Of a stretch of 64,000 bases of DNA, positions 46,649 to 56,060 are shown piece by piece. The notes under the pieces were generated by a model. It saw only the letters and a list, made by a program, of their open reading frames with translations, was not told the DNA's origin and made no database searches. The position numbers and the translations under genes were made by a program. The stretch is from Rhodocyclaceae bacterium (GTDB taxonomy: Bacteria > Pseudomonadota > Gammaproteobacteria > Burkholderiales > Rhodocyclaceae). Each line of letters begins with the position of its first letter. The stretch's first letter is position 1. The DNA lies in contig VBWA01000029.1 of NCBI GenBank assembly GCA_006218025.1, positions 19,566 through 83,565 of the forward strand, written 5' to 3'.

Positions 46649-49043
46649 TGCGGGTCGCGGCGCGGCCTTCGACCTGCGCGCGATCCCCAGCGAAGAGCCG
46701 GGCATGAGTCCGCGCGAAATCTGGAGCAACGAAGCACAGGAGCGCTACGTGCTGGCCATCGCGCCCGAGCGCCTGGACGAGTTCCGCGCCCTGTGCGAAC
46801 GCGAGCGCTGTCCTTTCGCGGTGCTCGGTGTCGCCACCGATGATGGCCAACTCACGGTGAAGGACGATCATTTCGGCAACAAGCCGGTCGATATGCCGAT
46901 GGAAGTCCTGCTCGGCAAGGCGCCGAAGCTGCATCGCGACGCGCAACGCCAACAGGTTTCGATGCCGCCGCTGAACATCGCCGACATCGACCTGAAGGAG
47001 GCGGCGCTACGCGTGCTGCGCCTGCCGGCGGTGGCGTCGAAGAATTTCCTGATCACGATCGGCGATCGCAGCGTCGGCGGCTTCACGGCGCGCGACCAGA
47101 TGGTCGGCCCCTGGCAGGTCCCGGTGGCCGATGTGGCCGTCACCGCGATGGGCTACGACACGTTTCTCGGCGAATGCTTCGCGATGGGCGAGCGCACGCC
47201 GCTGGCCTTGCTCGACGCAGCCGCTTCGGGCCGCATGGCGGTCGGCGAGGCGCTTACCAATCTGGCGGCAGCCGATGTCGGCGATATCGGCAGGATCAAA
47301 CTCTCCGCCAACTGGATGGCGGCCGCCGGTCACGGCCACGAGGATGCTGCGCTGTTCGATACGGTCAAGGCGGTCGGCATCGACTTTTGTCCGGCACTCT
47401 GCGTTTCGATTCCGGTCGGCAAGGATTCGCTGTCGATGCGGACAAAATGGGAAGAACAGGGTGTGGCGAAGCAGGTGACCGCGCCGCTGTCGCTGATCGT
47501 CACGGCCTTTGCCGCGGTGGATGACGTGCGCCGCACGCTGACGCCGCAACTGCGGCCGGACGCCGAGGTGGGCGAAACCGAACTCGTGCTGATCGATCTC
47601 GGCCAGGGCCGCAACCGGCTCGGCGGTTCGGCGTTGGCGCAGGTGTACAGCGCTCAGTTGGGTCAATTGGGCGATACCGTGCCGGATGTGGATGCGGCTT
47701 TGCTGAAAAGTTTTTTCGGCGCGATCCAGAAGCTCAATCGCGAGGGCAGAATTCTCGCCTATCACGATCGCTCGGACGGCGGCCTGTTCGCCACCGTCTG
47801 CGAGATGAGCTTCGCCTCGCATGTCGGCGTTTCGCTCAATCTCGACGGGCTCTGTTACGACCCGCTGATGAACGATGTCGACGGGAGCGAGCGCTTTCCA
47901 CAGATCGCCGGCCGCCTGCGCGACCGGATCATCACGGCGCTGTTCAACGAGGAACTCGGGGCGGTACTGCAGATTCGGCGCGAAGACCGCACGGCCGTGA
48001 TGCAGGCCTTGCGCGACGCCGGTCTCGGCGCTTGCAGCCATTCGATCGGCACCACCAATACTGCTGACGAAGTACGTGTCTGGCGCAATGCCAAACCGGT
48101 GTTCGCTGCAGGTCGCAGCGAATTGCAGCGCACCTGGAGCGAAGTCAGCTTCCAGATCGCGCGGCTGCGCGACGATCCGGTCTGCGCGCAGGAAGAGTTC
48201 GACGCCTTGCTCGATGCCGGCAATCCGGGCTTGTCGGCGCAGATGAGTTTCGATCCGGCCGCGCCCTTCATTGCGACCGGTGCGCGGCCAAAAATAGCCA
48301 TCCTGCGCGAGCAGGGCGTCAACGGACATGTCGAAATGGCGGCCGCCTTCGAGCGGGCCGGCTTCGCGCCCTACGACGTACACATGTCGGACCTGCAAGC
48401 AGGACGCATTCATCTGGCCGACTTCAAGGGACTCGCCGCCTGCGGCGGCTTTTCGTACGGCGACGTGCTGGGCGCGGGGCAGGGCTGGGCCAAGTCGGTG
48501 CTGTTCAACGACCGCCTGCGCGACGAATTCACCGCCTTCTTCCTTCGCGCTGACAGCTTTGCGCTGGGCGTCTGCAACGGCTGCCAGATGATGGCGCACC
48601 TCGCTCCGATCATCCCCGGCGCGCTGGATTGGCCGAGCTTCCAGCGCAACCGCAGCGAGCAGTTCGAGGCGCGTGTGGTGATGGTGGAGATTCCTTCCTC
48701 ACCTTCGATATTTCTCGCCGGCATGGCCGGCTCGAAGCTGCCGGTGGTGGTCAGCCACGGCGAAGGCCGCGCCGAATTCTCCGCCAGCCAGAGCGGCAAG
48801 GCGCGGGTAGCCATGCGCTACATCGACAATCGCGGCGCGGTGGCGAGTTCCTACCCGTTCAATCCCAATGGCTCGCCCGAGGGTCTGGCCGGCGTGACCA
48901 CCGCCGACGGGCGCTTTACCATCATGATGCCGCATCCCGAGCGGACCTTCCGCAGCCTGCAGATGTCGTGGCAACCGACTGGTCTGGGGGACGATGCACC
49001 GTGGTTTGAAATGTTCCGCAACGCGCGGCGCTGGCTGGGATAA
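46629..49043 (+). CDS. purL: Phosphoribosylformylglycinamidine synthase, C-terminal part (frame broken)
   Basis: The 3' part of purL, in another frame, which resumes at [17 protein letters not shown]. It carries the second synthetase half ([59 protein letters not shown]) and the glutaminase domain with its nucleophile Cys in [10 protein letters not shown] and the His-Glu pair in MPHPER. With the 5' part it totals nearly the ~1300 residues of large PurL. The enzyme converts FGAR to FGAM with glutamine and ATP. It is followed by a hairpin terminator. Confidence 0.92.
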   Translation: MPELAHDAGRGAAFDLRAIPSEEPGMSPREIWSNEAQERYVLAIAPERLDEFRALCERERCPFAVLGVATDDGQLTVKDDHFGNKPVDMPMEVLLGKAPKLHRDAQRQQVSMPPLNIADIDLKEAALRVLRLPAVASKNFLITIGDRSVGGFTARDQMVGPWQVPVADVAVTAMGYDTFLGECFAMGERTPLALLDAAASGRMAVGEALTNLAAADVGDIGRIKLSANWMAAAGHGHEDAALFDTVKAVGIDFCPALCVSIPVGKDSLSMRTKWEEQGVAKQVTAPLSLIVTAFAAVDDVRRTLTPQLRPDAEVGETELVLIDLGQGRNRLGGSALAQVYSAQLGQLGDTVPDVDAALLKSFFGAIQKLNREGRILAYHDRSDGGLFATVCEMSFASHVGVSLNLDGLCYDPLMNDVDGSERFPQIAGRLRDRIITALFNEELGAVLQIRREDRTAVMQALRDAGLGACSHSIGTTNTADEVRVWRNAKPVFAAGRSELQRTWSEVSFQIARLRDDPVCAQEEFDALLDAGNPGLSAQMSFDPAAPFIATGARPKIAILREQGVNGHVEMAAAFERAGFAPYDVHMSDLQAGRIHLADFKGLAACGGFSYGDVLGAGQGWAKSVLFNDRLRDEFTAFFLRADSFALGVCNGCQMMAHLAPIIPGALDWPSFQRNRSEQFEARVVMVEIPSSPSIFLAGMAGSKLPVVVSHGEGRAEFSASQSGKARVAMRYIDNRGAVASSYPFNPNGSPEGLAGVTTADGRFTIMMPHPERTFRSLQMSWQPTGLGDDAPWFEMFRNARRWLG

Positions 49044-49062
49044 GAGTTCCCAAAGGGACGCA

Positions 49063-49083
49063 CTGCGCTGGCGACACGGCGGC
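49063..49083 (+). repeat. Partial intergenic copy of the dispersed motif
   Basis: TGCGCTGGCGACACGGCGG matches the right half of the extended 28-base form seen at 18428-18455, without the AGTCGG part. It lies in the purL-parvulin gap. Confidence 0.35.
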
Positions 49084-49091
49084 ACAAACAG

Positions 49092-49115
49092 AAACGGGAG
49101 CCTCGGCTCCCGTTT
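49092..49115. terminator. Bidirectional hairpin terminator between purL and the parvulin gene
   Basis: A perfect 11-base stem, AAACGGGAGCC (49092-49102) and GGCTCCCGTTT (49105-49115), with a tiny loop. An A-run before and a T-run after let it act for both convergent genes. Confidence 0.75.
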
Positions 49116-49137
49116 CCATTGATGCGGTCCTTACGAC

Positions 49138-49935
49138 TTACTCGACTTTCGCCTTGGCGCGCAGGTCGTCGATGTGCTTTTGCACCATGCGCTGCGTCAG
49201 TTGCTGGCCGATCTGGGCCTTGGCCTCGTCGATGCCCGGCAGCTTGAGTTCGCGGGTGTCCTCGAGCTGGATGACGTGCCAGCCGAAGTCGCTCTTCACC
49301 GGGGTTTCGGTGAACTTGCCTTTTTCCAGCTTGGTCATCGCGGCCGAGAAGGGCGGCACGAAAGAAGCAGGATTGGCCCAGCCGAGATCACCACCGCGAT
49401 CCTTGGAGCCGGGGTCCTTCGACTCCTTGGCCAGATCTTCGATCTTTTCGCCCTTCTTCAGCTTGGCGATGATGGCCTTGGCGTCGTCTTCCTTCTCGAC
49501 CAGGATATGGCGGGCCTTGTATTCCTTGTTGCCGAGCTTGGCCTTGATGTCGTCGTATTCCTTCTTGACCTGGTCCTCGGTGACCGGATGGGTTTTCACG
49601 TAGTCGTTGAGGTAGGCGCCGATCAGCACGCCCTGGCGGGCGAGATCGATCTGGCCTTGAACCTCGGGCTTCTTGTCGAAACCCTTCTTGAGGGCTTCCT
49701 GCGTCAGGATTTCGCGGCGCACGAGTTCTTCGGTCACGGCTTTGCGCAGTTCCGGCGAATCAGGCGTGCCCTGGGCCGCCTGACCGGCGATCAGTGCATC
49801 GGCGCGGACCTTGGGGATGGCCTTTCCATTGACGGTGGCGAAGGTCGCCGATTCCTTCTTCTGGGCGAAAGCGGGAGCTGCGCTCACCGATACGGCGAAG
49901 GCAAGCAGGATGGCATTGAGGAGAGTGCGGTTCAT
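49138..49935 (-). CDS. Exported parvulin-type peptidyl-prolyl isomerase
   Basis: A 265-residue PpiC-domain protein from ATG 49935; the frame extends 12 codons upstream but the signal peptide begins at MNRTLLNAILLAFAVSVSAAPAFA. An N-terminal SurA-like helical part is followed by the parvulin domain (YKARHILVEKEDDAKAIIAKLKKG, DLGWANPASFVPPFSAAM, SDFGWHVIQLED). It is presumably a periplasmic folding helper; being short, it is closer to PrsA-like or Cbf2-like types than to SurA. Confidence 0.9.
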   Translation of the reverse strand: MNRTLLNAILLAFAVSVSAAPAFAQKKESATFATVNGKAIPKVRADALIAGQAAQGTPDSPELRKAVTEELVRREILTQEALKKGFDKKPEVQGQIDLARQGVLIGAYLNDYVKTHPVTEDQVKKEYDDIKAKLGNKEYKARHILVEKEDDAKAIIAKLKKGEKIEDLAKESKDPGSKDRGGDLGWANPASFVPPFSAAMTKLEKGKFTETPVKSDFGWHVIQLEDTRELKLPGIDEAKAQIGQQLTQRMVQKHIDDLRAKAKVE

Positions 49936-49967
49936 TCGTGGTTCCTGAATTGTGTTTTGCGGGTTTG

Positions 49968-50231
49968 TCATTTTTCGTCGGGGGTTTTTGCGTCGATGCT
50001 GAGTGCGTGAATTTCCCTCTTCATCAGCGGGCCCAAGGCATCATACACCAAGCGATGCCTTTCCATTGTCCTGCAACCGGCGAAGCGCGCCGCGACAATG
50101 GCCAGCCGGAAATGGCCGCCGCCGCTCCTGGCGCCGGCGTGGCCGGCATGCTTGGCCGAGTCGTCGATGATTTCGATGGTGACGGGGTCGAGCGCGGCAA
50201 GGCTGGCGCGCATGGCGTCGATCACGCTCAT
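49968..50231 (-). CDS. BolA-family protein
   Basis: An 87-residue BolA/IbaG-fold protein. Its central segment [40 protein letters not shown] is the class II KH-like fold, with the invariant RHRLVYDAL. BolA proteins bind monothiol glutaredoxins and Fe-S clusters. It overlaps yciI by 4 bases, forming the run yciB-yciI-bolA-parvulin on the minus strand. Confidence 0.93.
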   Translation of the reverse strand: MSVIDAMRASLAALDPVTIEIIDDSAKHAGHAGARSGGGHFRLAIVAARFAGCRTMERHRLVYDALGPLMKREIHALSIDAKTPDEK

Positions 50232-50533
50232 GACCGGGGGAATACCTGCTTGAAGGGGCGCACCGTGACGCGGGCATAAACTCCGGCGGCGACATAGGGG
50301 TCGGCCTCGGCCCAGGCCTGCGCCGCGGCCAGTGAGTCGAACTCGGCGACGATCAGGCTGCCGGCAAAGCCTGCAGGTCCGGGATCGGGACTGTCGATCG
50401 CGGGCAGGGGGCCGCCCAGAACCATGCGTCCGGCGGCTTCCAGTTCGATCAGGCGGGCGAGGTGGGCGGGGCGGCTGGCGAGGCGATTCTCAAGACTGTT
50501 CGGCACGTCCTCGCCGACGATGGCATAGAGCAC
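50228..50533 (-). CDS. yciI: YciI-family protein
   Basis: A 101-residue dimeric alpha-beta-barrel protein from GTG 50533, which overlaps the stop of yciB (TAGTG). The start [43 protein letters not shown] has the family's His and Asp positions, and [18 protein letters not shown] is the usual end. E. coli YciI is associated with intracellular septation genes; the function is unknown. The much longer open frame runs back through yciB and is ignored. Confidence 0.92.
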   Translation of the reverse strand: MLYAIVGEDVPNSLENRLASRPAHLARLIELEAAGRMVLGGPLPAIDSPDPGPAGFAGSLIVAEFDSLAAAQAWAEADPYVAAGVYARVTVRPFKQVFPRS

Positions 50534-51105
50534 TATGGTTTCTCCGCAGGGGCGTTCGCCTGGGGGGAGGCATCCTTCTCCTCCGGAATGTATTTGGCGA
50601 GCACGATGCCCTGGAGGATGATGAAGGCGATCATCAGCCCCATGCCGCCAAAGAGCTTGAAGCTGACCCAGGTGTCGGTGCTGAAGTTGAACGCGACCCA
50701 CAGGTTGGCCACGCCCATGACCGCGAAGAAGCCGACCCAGGCCAAATTGAGCCGGCTCCAGAGCGAGTCGGGCAGCTGCACTTCTTTTTCGAGCATGGCG
50801 CGAATCAGGTTCTTGCCGAAGAACTGCGCGGAACCGAACAGGGTTGTGGCGAACAGCCAGTAGAGCACGGTCGGCTTCCACTTGATGAAGGTCTCGTCGT
50901 GCAGGAGCAGGGTCGCGCCGCCGAAAACCACCACCAGCGCGAGGCTGATCCAGAGCATCGTGTCCACCTTGCCGTGGCGGTGCCAGACCCAGCCGATCTG
51001 CGCCGCCGTGGCGGCGATCACCACGCCGGTGGCGATGTAGATATCGAAGGCCTTGAAAGCCGCAAAGAACAGGATGATCGGGAAGAGGTCGAATAGGAAT
51101 TTCAT
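50533..51105 (-). CDS. yciB: Inner membrane septation protein YciB
   Basis: A 190-residue protein with about five or six membrane segments. [52 protein letters not shown] and [20 protein letters not shown] are typical of the ispA/YciB family, which affects envelope integrity and cell division. The C-terminal tail is hydrophilic. Operon partner of yciI and bolA. Confidence 0.94.
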   Translation of the reverse strand: MKFLFDLFPIILFFAAFKAFDIYIATGVVIAATAAQIGWVWHRHGKVDTMLWISLALVVVFGGATLLLHDETFIKWKPTVLYWLFATTLFGSAQFFGKNLIRAMLEKEVQLPDSLWSRLNLAWVGFFAVMGVANLWVAFNFSTDTWVSFKLFGGMGLMIAFIILQGIVLAKYIPEEKDASPQANAPAEKP

Positions 51106-51132
51106 GGGCTGGATTATAAGGCGCGGAAGCGT

Positions 51133-51200
51133 GGAGCTATTCGAGCGCAGCGAGCAAATCAGTTGCCCTCTTCCCCGGGAAGGGGGTGGGGGGATGGCTC
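51133..51200 (-). repeat. Dispersed repeat with GAGC(G)CAGCGAGC core, copy 1
   Basis: The sequence GGAGCTATTCGAGCGCAGCG is followed by a C-rich, then G-rich stretch ending GGTGGGGGGATGG. Its inverted counterpart lies at 56945-57013. It overlaps the 3' end of msrB, whose last ~16 codons are taken from it. Confidence 0.6.
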
Positions 51201-51599
51201 TTCATCAGCTAAATTCAGCGAAGCTGAATTTATGCAGTAGCGCAAGCCGGTGGGGGCCGGTCCGTCGGGAAAGACGTGGCCGAGATGAGCGCCGCAGTTG
51301 CTGCAAACGACCTCGGTGCGGCGCATGAGCAGGCTGTTGTCGGCAATCTCGGTGATCCCTTGCGCATCGACAGGCGCCGTGAAGCTGGGCCAGCCGCAGC
51401 CCGAATCGAACTTTGCGGCCGATTCGAACAGGGGCTCGCCGCAACCGATGCAGCGATAGGTGCCGGGATCCTTGCAGTCCCAGTATTCGCCGCTGAAAGC
51501 GCGCTCGGTGCCCTTTTCGCGGGCGACGTGATACTGCATGGGCGTCAGCTGCGCGCGCCACTCGGCTTCGGTCTTGCTGATCTTCGGTTTGTTGCTCAC
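51159..51599 (-). CDS. msrB: Peptide-methionine (R)-S-oxide reductase
   Basis: A 146-residue MsrB from GTG 51599, which sits behind GGAGGG; a longer frame (to 51650) is open but lacks a site. Zinc cysteines occur as CIGCG and CSNCG, with [10 protein letters not shown] and RYCINSASL in the catalytic part. It reduces methionine-R-sulfoxide. After [11 protein letters not shown] the sequence continues with [16 protein letters not shown], encoded by a dispersed repeat rather than by the family. Divergent from dadA. Confidence 0.94.
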   Translation of the reverse strand: MSNKPKISKTEAEWRAQLTPMQYHVAREKGTERAFSGEYWDCKDPGTYRCIGCGEPLFESAAKFDSGCGWPSFTAPVDAQGITEIADNSLLMRRTEVVCSNCGAHLGHVFPDGPAPTGLRYCINSASLNLADEEPSPHPLPGEEGN

Positions 51600-51620
51600 G
51601 AGTCCCTCCGGGGCGCTGAC

Positions 51621-51626
51621 TATAAT
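51621..51626 (+). promoter_or_regulatory. Possible -10 element for dadA
   Basis: TATAAT lies 54 bases before the dadA start in the divergent msrB-dadA gap. No strong -35 is seen at the usual distance. Confidence 0.35.
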
Positions 51627-51680
51627 CGCGGCCATGGCGACTCGGATCAACTTTTACGCAAATAGTTTCAGGGGCAGGCG

Positions 51681-52937
51681 ATGCGCGTGACCGTGCTCGG
51701 TGCCGGCGTGGTCGGCGTGACCAGCGCCTGGTACCTGGCGGCGGATGGCCACGAGGTCACGGTCATCGACCGGCAGCCGCTGCCGGCGCAGGAGACCAGT
51801 TTCGCCAATGGCGGCCAGATCTCGGTCAGTCATGCCGAGCCTTGGGCCAATCCGCAAGCCCCGTGGAAGGCGCTGAAATGGATGGGGCGTGAAGATGCCC
51901 CCTTGTTGTGGCGCCTGCGCGTCGATCCGGCGCAATGGGCCTGGGGCTTGCGTTTCCTGCGCGAATGCACGGCGGCGAGGGCGCGCGCCAATGTCGGCGC
52001 CATCGTGCGTCTGGGCTTGGCCAGCCGAACCGCCCTGCAATCCCTGCGACGCGAACTGGCGCTCGAATACGATCATCTCGAGCGCGGCATTCTGCATTTC
52101 TATACCGATCCCGGTGAATTCGAGCACGCGCTGCCGCAGGCGGCGCTGATGCGTGAATTCGGTTGCGACCGGGTGCCGAAGACGGCGGCCGAGTGCCTGG
52201 CGATCGAGCCGGCACTGGCGGGCTCGCGAGTCCCGGTGGTGGGCGGCACCTATACCGCCGGCGACGAATCGGGCGATGCGCGACGATTCACCGAGGCTTT
52301 GGCGCAGCATGCCGGAGCGCGCGGCGTGCGCTTTCGTTATGGCGAAACCGTGACCGCGCTGCTACGCGATGGCGACAGGCTGGCCGGCGTGCGTCTGGCC
52401 TCGGGGGAAACTTTGCGCGCCGACATGACGGTCCTGGCATTGGGCAGCTACTCGCCGCTGCAGCTGCGGCCGCTCGGCTTGCGCCTCCCGGTGTACCCGG
52501 CCAAGGGCTATTCGGCAACGCTGACGCTGCCCGACGGAGTGGTGGCGCCATCGGTGAGCCTCACCGACGACGGGCACAAGATCGTTATTTCGCGGCTTGG
52601 GCAGACCCTGCGCGTTGCCGGCACGGCCGAGTTCAATGGCTACGACACCTCGCTCAACTCGGCCCGCTGCGCGGCATTATTGAATCGCACTCGCGAGATT
52701 TTTCCTGCGCTCGCGGCGGTGAGTCAGGTCGATTACTGGGCGGGGCTGCGGCCGGCCACGCCGGGCAATGTGCCGCTGATCGGCGACATGGCCGCTGCCG
52801 GCCTGGCCGGCTTGTGGCTCAACACCGGCCACGGCACGCTGGGCTGGACTTTGGCCTGCGGTTCGGCGCGGCTGCTGGCCGATCTGGCGGCGGGCCGCGA
52901 TCCGGGCCTTGAGGCGACGCCTTACCGGTTTCAATAA
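51681..52937 (+). CDS. dadA: D-amino acid dehydrogenase
   Basis: A 418-residue flavoprotein. The N-terminal FAD motif is VTVLGAGVVGVTSAWYLAADGHEVTVID (residues ~3-30), SFANGGQISVSHAEPWANP is the DadA signature, and the C-terminus has DYWAGLRPATPGNVPLIGD and LNTGHGTLGWTLACGSARL. It oxidises D-alanine and other D-amino acids to keto acids, feeding electrons to the membrane. Alanine racemase (31.5 kb) could supply substrate, but they are not in one operon. Confidence 0.95.
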   Translation: MRVTVLGAGVVGVTSAWYLAADGHEVTVIDRQPLPAQETSFANGGQISVSHAEPWANPQAPWKALKWMGREDAPLLWRLRVDPAQWAWGLRFLRECTAARARANVGAIVRLGLASRTALQSLRRELALEYDHLERGILHFYTDPGEFEHALPQAALMREFGCDRVPKTAAECLAIEPALAGSRVPVVGGTYTAGDESGDARRFTEALAQHAGARGVRFRYGETVTALLRDGDRLAGVRLASGETLRADMTVLALGSYSPLQLRPLGLRLPVYPAKGYSATLTLPDGVVAPSVSLTDDGHKIVISRLGQTLRVAGTAEFNGYDTSLNSARCAALLNRTREIFPALAAVSQVDYWAGLRPATPGNVPLIGDMAAAGLAGLWLNTGHGTLGWTLACGSARLLADLAAGRDPGLEATPYRFQ

Positions 52938-52963
52938 TCGGCGTGTCACCAGCGCCGACTATT
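52936..52963 (+). repeat. Intergenic copy of dispersed AGCGCCGACT motif
   Basis: The 28 bases match the inverted lpxD copy (18428-18455) at about 26 positions: AATCGGCGTGTCACC, then AGCGCCGACT, then ATT. It lies just after the dadA stop and just ahead of the CCGCAGAT repeat. Confidence 0.55.
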
Positions 52964-52981
52964 TAACCTGCAAGAGCACCT

Positions 52982-53060
52982 AATCCGCAGATTTCGCCGA
53001 TTAACGCAGATGTTTTATCTGCGACATCTGCGTCATCTGCGGATTGAACTGAGGTTTTTA
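52982..53060. repeat. Inverted CCGCAGAT repeat, copy 2
   Basis: Left arm 52982-53011 (AATCCGCAGATTTCGCCGAT...) and right arm 53017-53045 (...GTCATCTGCGGATT) are inverted copies separated by only 5 bases, followed by GAACTGAGGTTTTTAGG. The arms and tail match copy 1 at 21829-21977, so the two are related and the tail belongs to the unit. It lies between dadA and the convergent DUF2863 gene. Confidence 0.75.
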
Positions 53061-53063
53061 GGT

Positions 53064-54233
53064 TTAATGCAAATGTCGGGGAGTGGCCTCTGCCTGATCT
53101 TCGGGCAGTTCGGCGTGCACCGGTTCGCCTTCTGGATTCGGATAGAGCGGGGCGCCGCAGTCGTCGCAGAACTCCAGCGGGAAGCGCTGGTCGAGCAGCA
53201 GCACGGTGGTAACACCGGCTTCGCGCAGCGCCGCTTCTATCTGCGCCGGGGTATCGTTGTTTTCGTCCTCGTGTTCGAGCAGCGGCCAGACCACGCCATG
53301 CACCACGTCGCTGCTGCCGCGCTGGGTGAAGCCGATGCGGTATTCCTCAAGCTGGCGATCGTGGAAGGGCGCCACCACGGCGCGCAGTTCGGCGGCCGGC
53401 TGATTCAGGACGGTTTGCAGGAAGGCCACGGCAGATCGCAGCGACCAGGGGCGCGAGGCGCGGTCGGCGTCGCGGACTGCGGCATGGTAGGCCAGCACCG
53501 GCAGGAACTCGATGGCGCAGGCGGGCAGCAGCGGGCGCAGCGCATCGCCGCCCTGCAGTGCCCATTGGCGGAAGGACTCGGCAGGATCGCCATCGTCTTC
53601 CTGCCAGCGGAACAGCGCCGCCCCGCGCGGCGCAGCGACGACACCCACCAGGTAGCGGGTATCGGAGAGGAAATTCATGGTTTCGGACAGTTGCGTCGGG
53701 TCGATTTTCAGGTTGCGGCCATGGACGGCGGCTTTGGCCAGTTTTTCGGCCAAAGCCGCGGTGTCGACGTAGTTTTGCGGCAACTGGTCGGGGCTGTAGA
53801 GCATGTCGGCGAGGCCGAGCCTGGCGTCGGCCGCCAGGACATGGGCCTGCAGATGAACCCGCACGGCATCCATTTGCGCCTGGGGGATGCTGCCCGACGG
53901 AATCTGGAAGCGCGACCAGGCCAGCAGCGGCACGGCGATCATCAGCGCATCCATGCCGCCGGCTTCGGCGTGGCGGGTTTCGGCGCAGGACTCGATCATG
54001 TCGGCCAGTTCGTCATAGGCGCGCGAGCCGCCGTTGTACAACTGGTCGAGCACGGCGATCAGGGTTTCCTCGGCGTTGTCGGCCAGCAAACGGTCGATGT
54101 GGGCTGCAAGCCGGGCTTCCCAGAAGGCATCCTCGATCCGGTTCGACGACTGGCTCAGCCGTGTGGCCAGGCGGGTCAAAAGTTCGGAGTCCGGCGTCTG
54201 GCGGGCGCGGCGCGGAAGGCGGTTGCGTTTCAT
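53064..54233 (-). CDS. DUF2863-family protein
   Basis: A 389-residue soluble protein with no signal peptide. The layout (basic start MKRNRLPRRARQTPDSELLTRLA, alpha-helical middle, then a C-terminal FCDDCGAPLYPNPEGEPVHAELPE) matches DUF2863, a family found mainly in Betaproteobacteria. The CxxC near residue 360 may bind a metal. Its function is not known. Neighbours (dadA, phosphate uptake) give no strong clue. Confidence 0.7.
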   Translation of the reverse strand: MKRNRLPRRARQTPDSELLTRLATRLSQSSNRIEDAFWEARLAAHIDRLLADNAEETLIAVLDQLYNGGSRAYDELADMIESCAETRHAEAGGMDALMIAVPLLAWSRFQIPSGSIPQAQMDAVRVHLQAHVLAADARLGLADMLYSPDQLPQNYVDTAALAEKLAKAAVHGRNLKIDPTQLSETMNFLSDTRYLVGVVAAPRGAALFRWQEDDGDPAESFRQWALQGGDALRPLLPACAIEFLPVLAYHAAVRDADRASRPWSLRSAVAFLQTVLNQPAAELRAVVAPFHDRQLEEYRIGFTQRGSSDVVHGVVWPLLEHEDENNDTPAQIEAALREAGVTTVLLLDQRFPLEFCDDCGAPLYPNPEGEPVHAELPEDQAEATPRHLH

Positions 54234-54361
54234 GGGAGGATGAGGCCGAAAGAATATGCCGGCAGAAGCGGCGAGAAGGAATTCTACCAGCTGGCCGGAA
54301 GCGGGGTTGGCCGCCGGAAGCTGATAAAATCCCCGTGTTTTTTTGCCAGCGGTGGTGCCCG

Positions 54362-55000
54362 ATGTTCTCCAAACTGATGCCGAAAGAGGCCAAGTTCTTC
54401 GACTTGTTCAATGCCCACGCTGACCTCATCGTCAAGGGCGGCCGGCAACTGGCGGCCCTGGTCGGGGATCTGGGCAAGGGTCCCGACATGCTGGCGCAGC
54501 ACGTCCAGGCCATCGATGAAATCGAGACCGCTGCCGACAAGATCACCCACGAGACCATCGCGCTGCTGCATACCTCGTTCAACACGCCGCTGGATCGCGA
54601 CGAGATTCACCAGTTGATCATGCGCATGGACGATATCCTCGACCTGATCCAGGATTTCGCCGAGGCGATGTATCTCTACGACATACGCCAGCTGACGCCC
54701 GAAGCCCGACAGCTCTCGGACATCGTCGCCTCCAGCTGCGAGCGCGTGAAATCGGCCGTGATCCTGCTGCACAAGATGGACAACGCGCCGGCCATGCTCA
54801 AGTTGTGCCGTGAAATCGACCAGCTCGAGTCGGATGCCGACCGCGCCATGCGCACCGGAATCACCAAGCTGTTTCGCGAAGAGGCGGACGTACGCCAGTT
54901 GATCAAGATGAAGGGCATCTACGAGCTGCTGGAGTCGGTGACCGATAGAGCCGAGGACGTGGCCAACATCATCGAGGGCATCATCCTCGAGAATTCCTGA
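54362..55000 (+). CDS. DUF47/PhoU-like protein (Pit accessory)
   Basis: A 212-residue helical protein from ATG 54362; the long frame upstream is not coding. The HAHADLIVKGGRQLAAL start and the repeated acidic helices (IDEIETAADKITHETI, CREIDQLESDADRAMR, EDVANIIEGIILEN) are the DUF47 pattern, a PhoU relative. It is encoded 9 bases before pit, the usual arrangement, and probably regulates the transporter. Confidence 0.93.
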   Translation: MFSKLMPKEAKFFDLFNAHADLIVKGGRQLAALVGDLGKGPDMLAQHVQAIDEIETAADKITHETIALLHTSFNTPLDRDEIHQLIMRMDDILDLIQDFAEAMYLYDIRQLTPEARQLSDIVASSCERVKSAVILLHKMDNAPAMLKLCREIDQLESDADRAMRTGITKLFREEADVRQLIKMKGIYELLESVTDRAEDVANIIEGIILENS

Positions 55001-55009
55001 GCGACCGTC

Positions 55010-56017
55010 ATGCAAGCGGTCGAAATGAGTCTGACGGTGATCGTGGTGCTGGTGCTGCTGGCACTCGCCTTCGATTTCATGAACGGCTTTCACGACGCGG
55101 CAAATTCGATCGCCACCATTGTTTCCACCGGCGTCCTGAAACCGCAGCATGCGGTGGCCTGGGCGGCCTTTTTCAACGTCGTGGCGATTGCCGTGTTCCA
55201 GCTCAAGGTGGCAAGCACCATAGGCAAGGGCACCATCGATCCGGCTATCGTCGACCACTATGTCGTGTTCGGCGCCCTGATCGGCGCCATCGCCTGGAAC
55301 GTCATCACCTGGTACTACGGCATTCCGTCGAGTTCGTCCCACGCCCTGATCGGCGGGTTGGCCGGGGCGGCGATGGCCAAGGCCGGAACCGGCTCCCTGG
55401 TCTGGGCCGGCATCGGCAAAGTGGTCGCCTTCATCCTGATTGCTCCGCTGCTCGGCTTCATCCTCGGCGGCACGCTGATGGTGGTGGTGTCCTGGGTGTG
55501 CAATCGAAGTACGCCACGCAAGGTGGACAAGAGTTTCCGTCGCCTGCAACTGGTATCGGCGGCCTTCTACAGCCTCGGCCACGGCGGCAACGACGCGCAG
55601 AAAACCATCGGCATCATCTGGATGCTGCTGCTCGCCGCCGGCATCATGAAGACCGGCGAATCGGTACCGATGTGGGTGGTGTTTTCCTGTTACACGGCGA
55701 TGGGCCTCGGCACGATGTTTGGTGGCTGGCGTATCGTCAAGACCATGGGACAGCGCATCACCAAGCTGCGCCCGGTAGGCGGCTTCTGCGCCGAGACCGG
55801 CGGCGCGATTACTCTTTTCATGGCCACTATGCTGGGCATCCCGGTGTCCACCACGCACACGATCACCGGCGCCATCGTCGGCGTCGGCACCTCAAAGGGC
55901 CCCAGCAACGTGCGCTGGGGTGTGGCCGGCAGCATCGTCTGGGCCTGGGTCCTGACGATTCCAGCCAGCGCCCTGATTGCGGCCGTGGCTTGGTGGCTGG
56001 GGCAGTTCCTGTTGTGA
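55010..56017 (+). CDS. pit: Low-affinity inorganic phosphate transporter (Pit family)
   Basis: A 335-residue membrane transporter. Both inverted PiT signature regions are visible: FDFMNGFHDAANSIATIVSTGVLKP near the N-terminus and FYSLGHGGNDAQKTIGIIW in the middle, plus GIPVSTTHTITGAIVGVG near the end. It co-transports phosphate with a cation or as a metal-phosphate complex. An alternative start at ATG 55025 exists. Cotranscribed with the DUF47 gene. Confidence 0.95.
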   Translation: MQAVEMSLTVIVVLVLLALAFDFMNGFHDAANSIATIVSTGVLKPQHAVAWAAFFNVVAIAVFQLKVASTIGKGTIDPAIVDHYVVFGALIGAIAWNVITWYYGIPSSSSHALIGGLAGAAMAKAGTGSLVWAGIGKVVAFILIAPLLGFILGGTLMVVVSWVCNRSTPRKVDKSFRRLQLVSAAFYSLGHGGNDAQKTIGIIWMLLLAAGIMKTGESVPMWVVFSCYTAMGLGTMFGGWRIVKTMGQRITKLRPVGGFCAETGGAITLFMATMLGIPVSTTHTITGAIVGVGTSKGPSNVRWGVAGSIVWAWVLTIPASALIAAVAWWLGQFLL

Positions 56018-56060
56018 TGAACGGCGGCGCGAGCCTGCCGCCGCTGATCTCCCTAACTGC

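Noticed and set aside
46600..46660. Programmed frameshift joining the purL halves
   Set aside because: A conserved segment of ~22 residues is absent, so shifting alone would not restore the protein; deletion or assembly error fits better.
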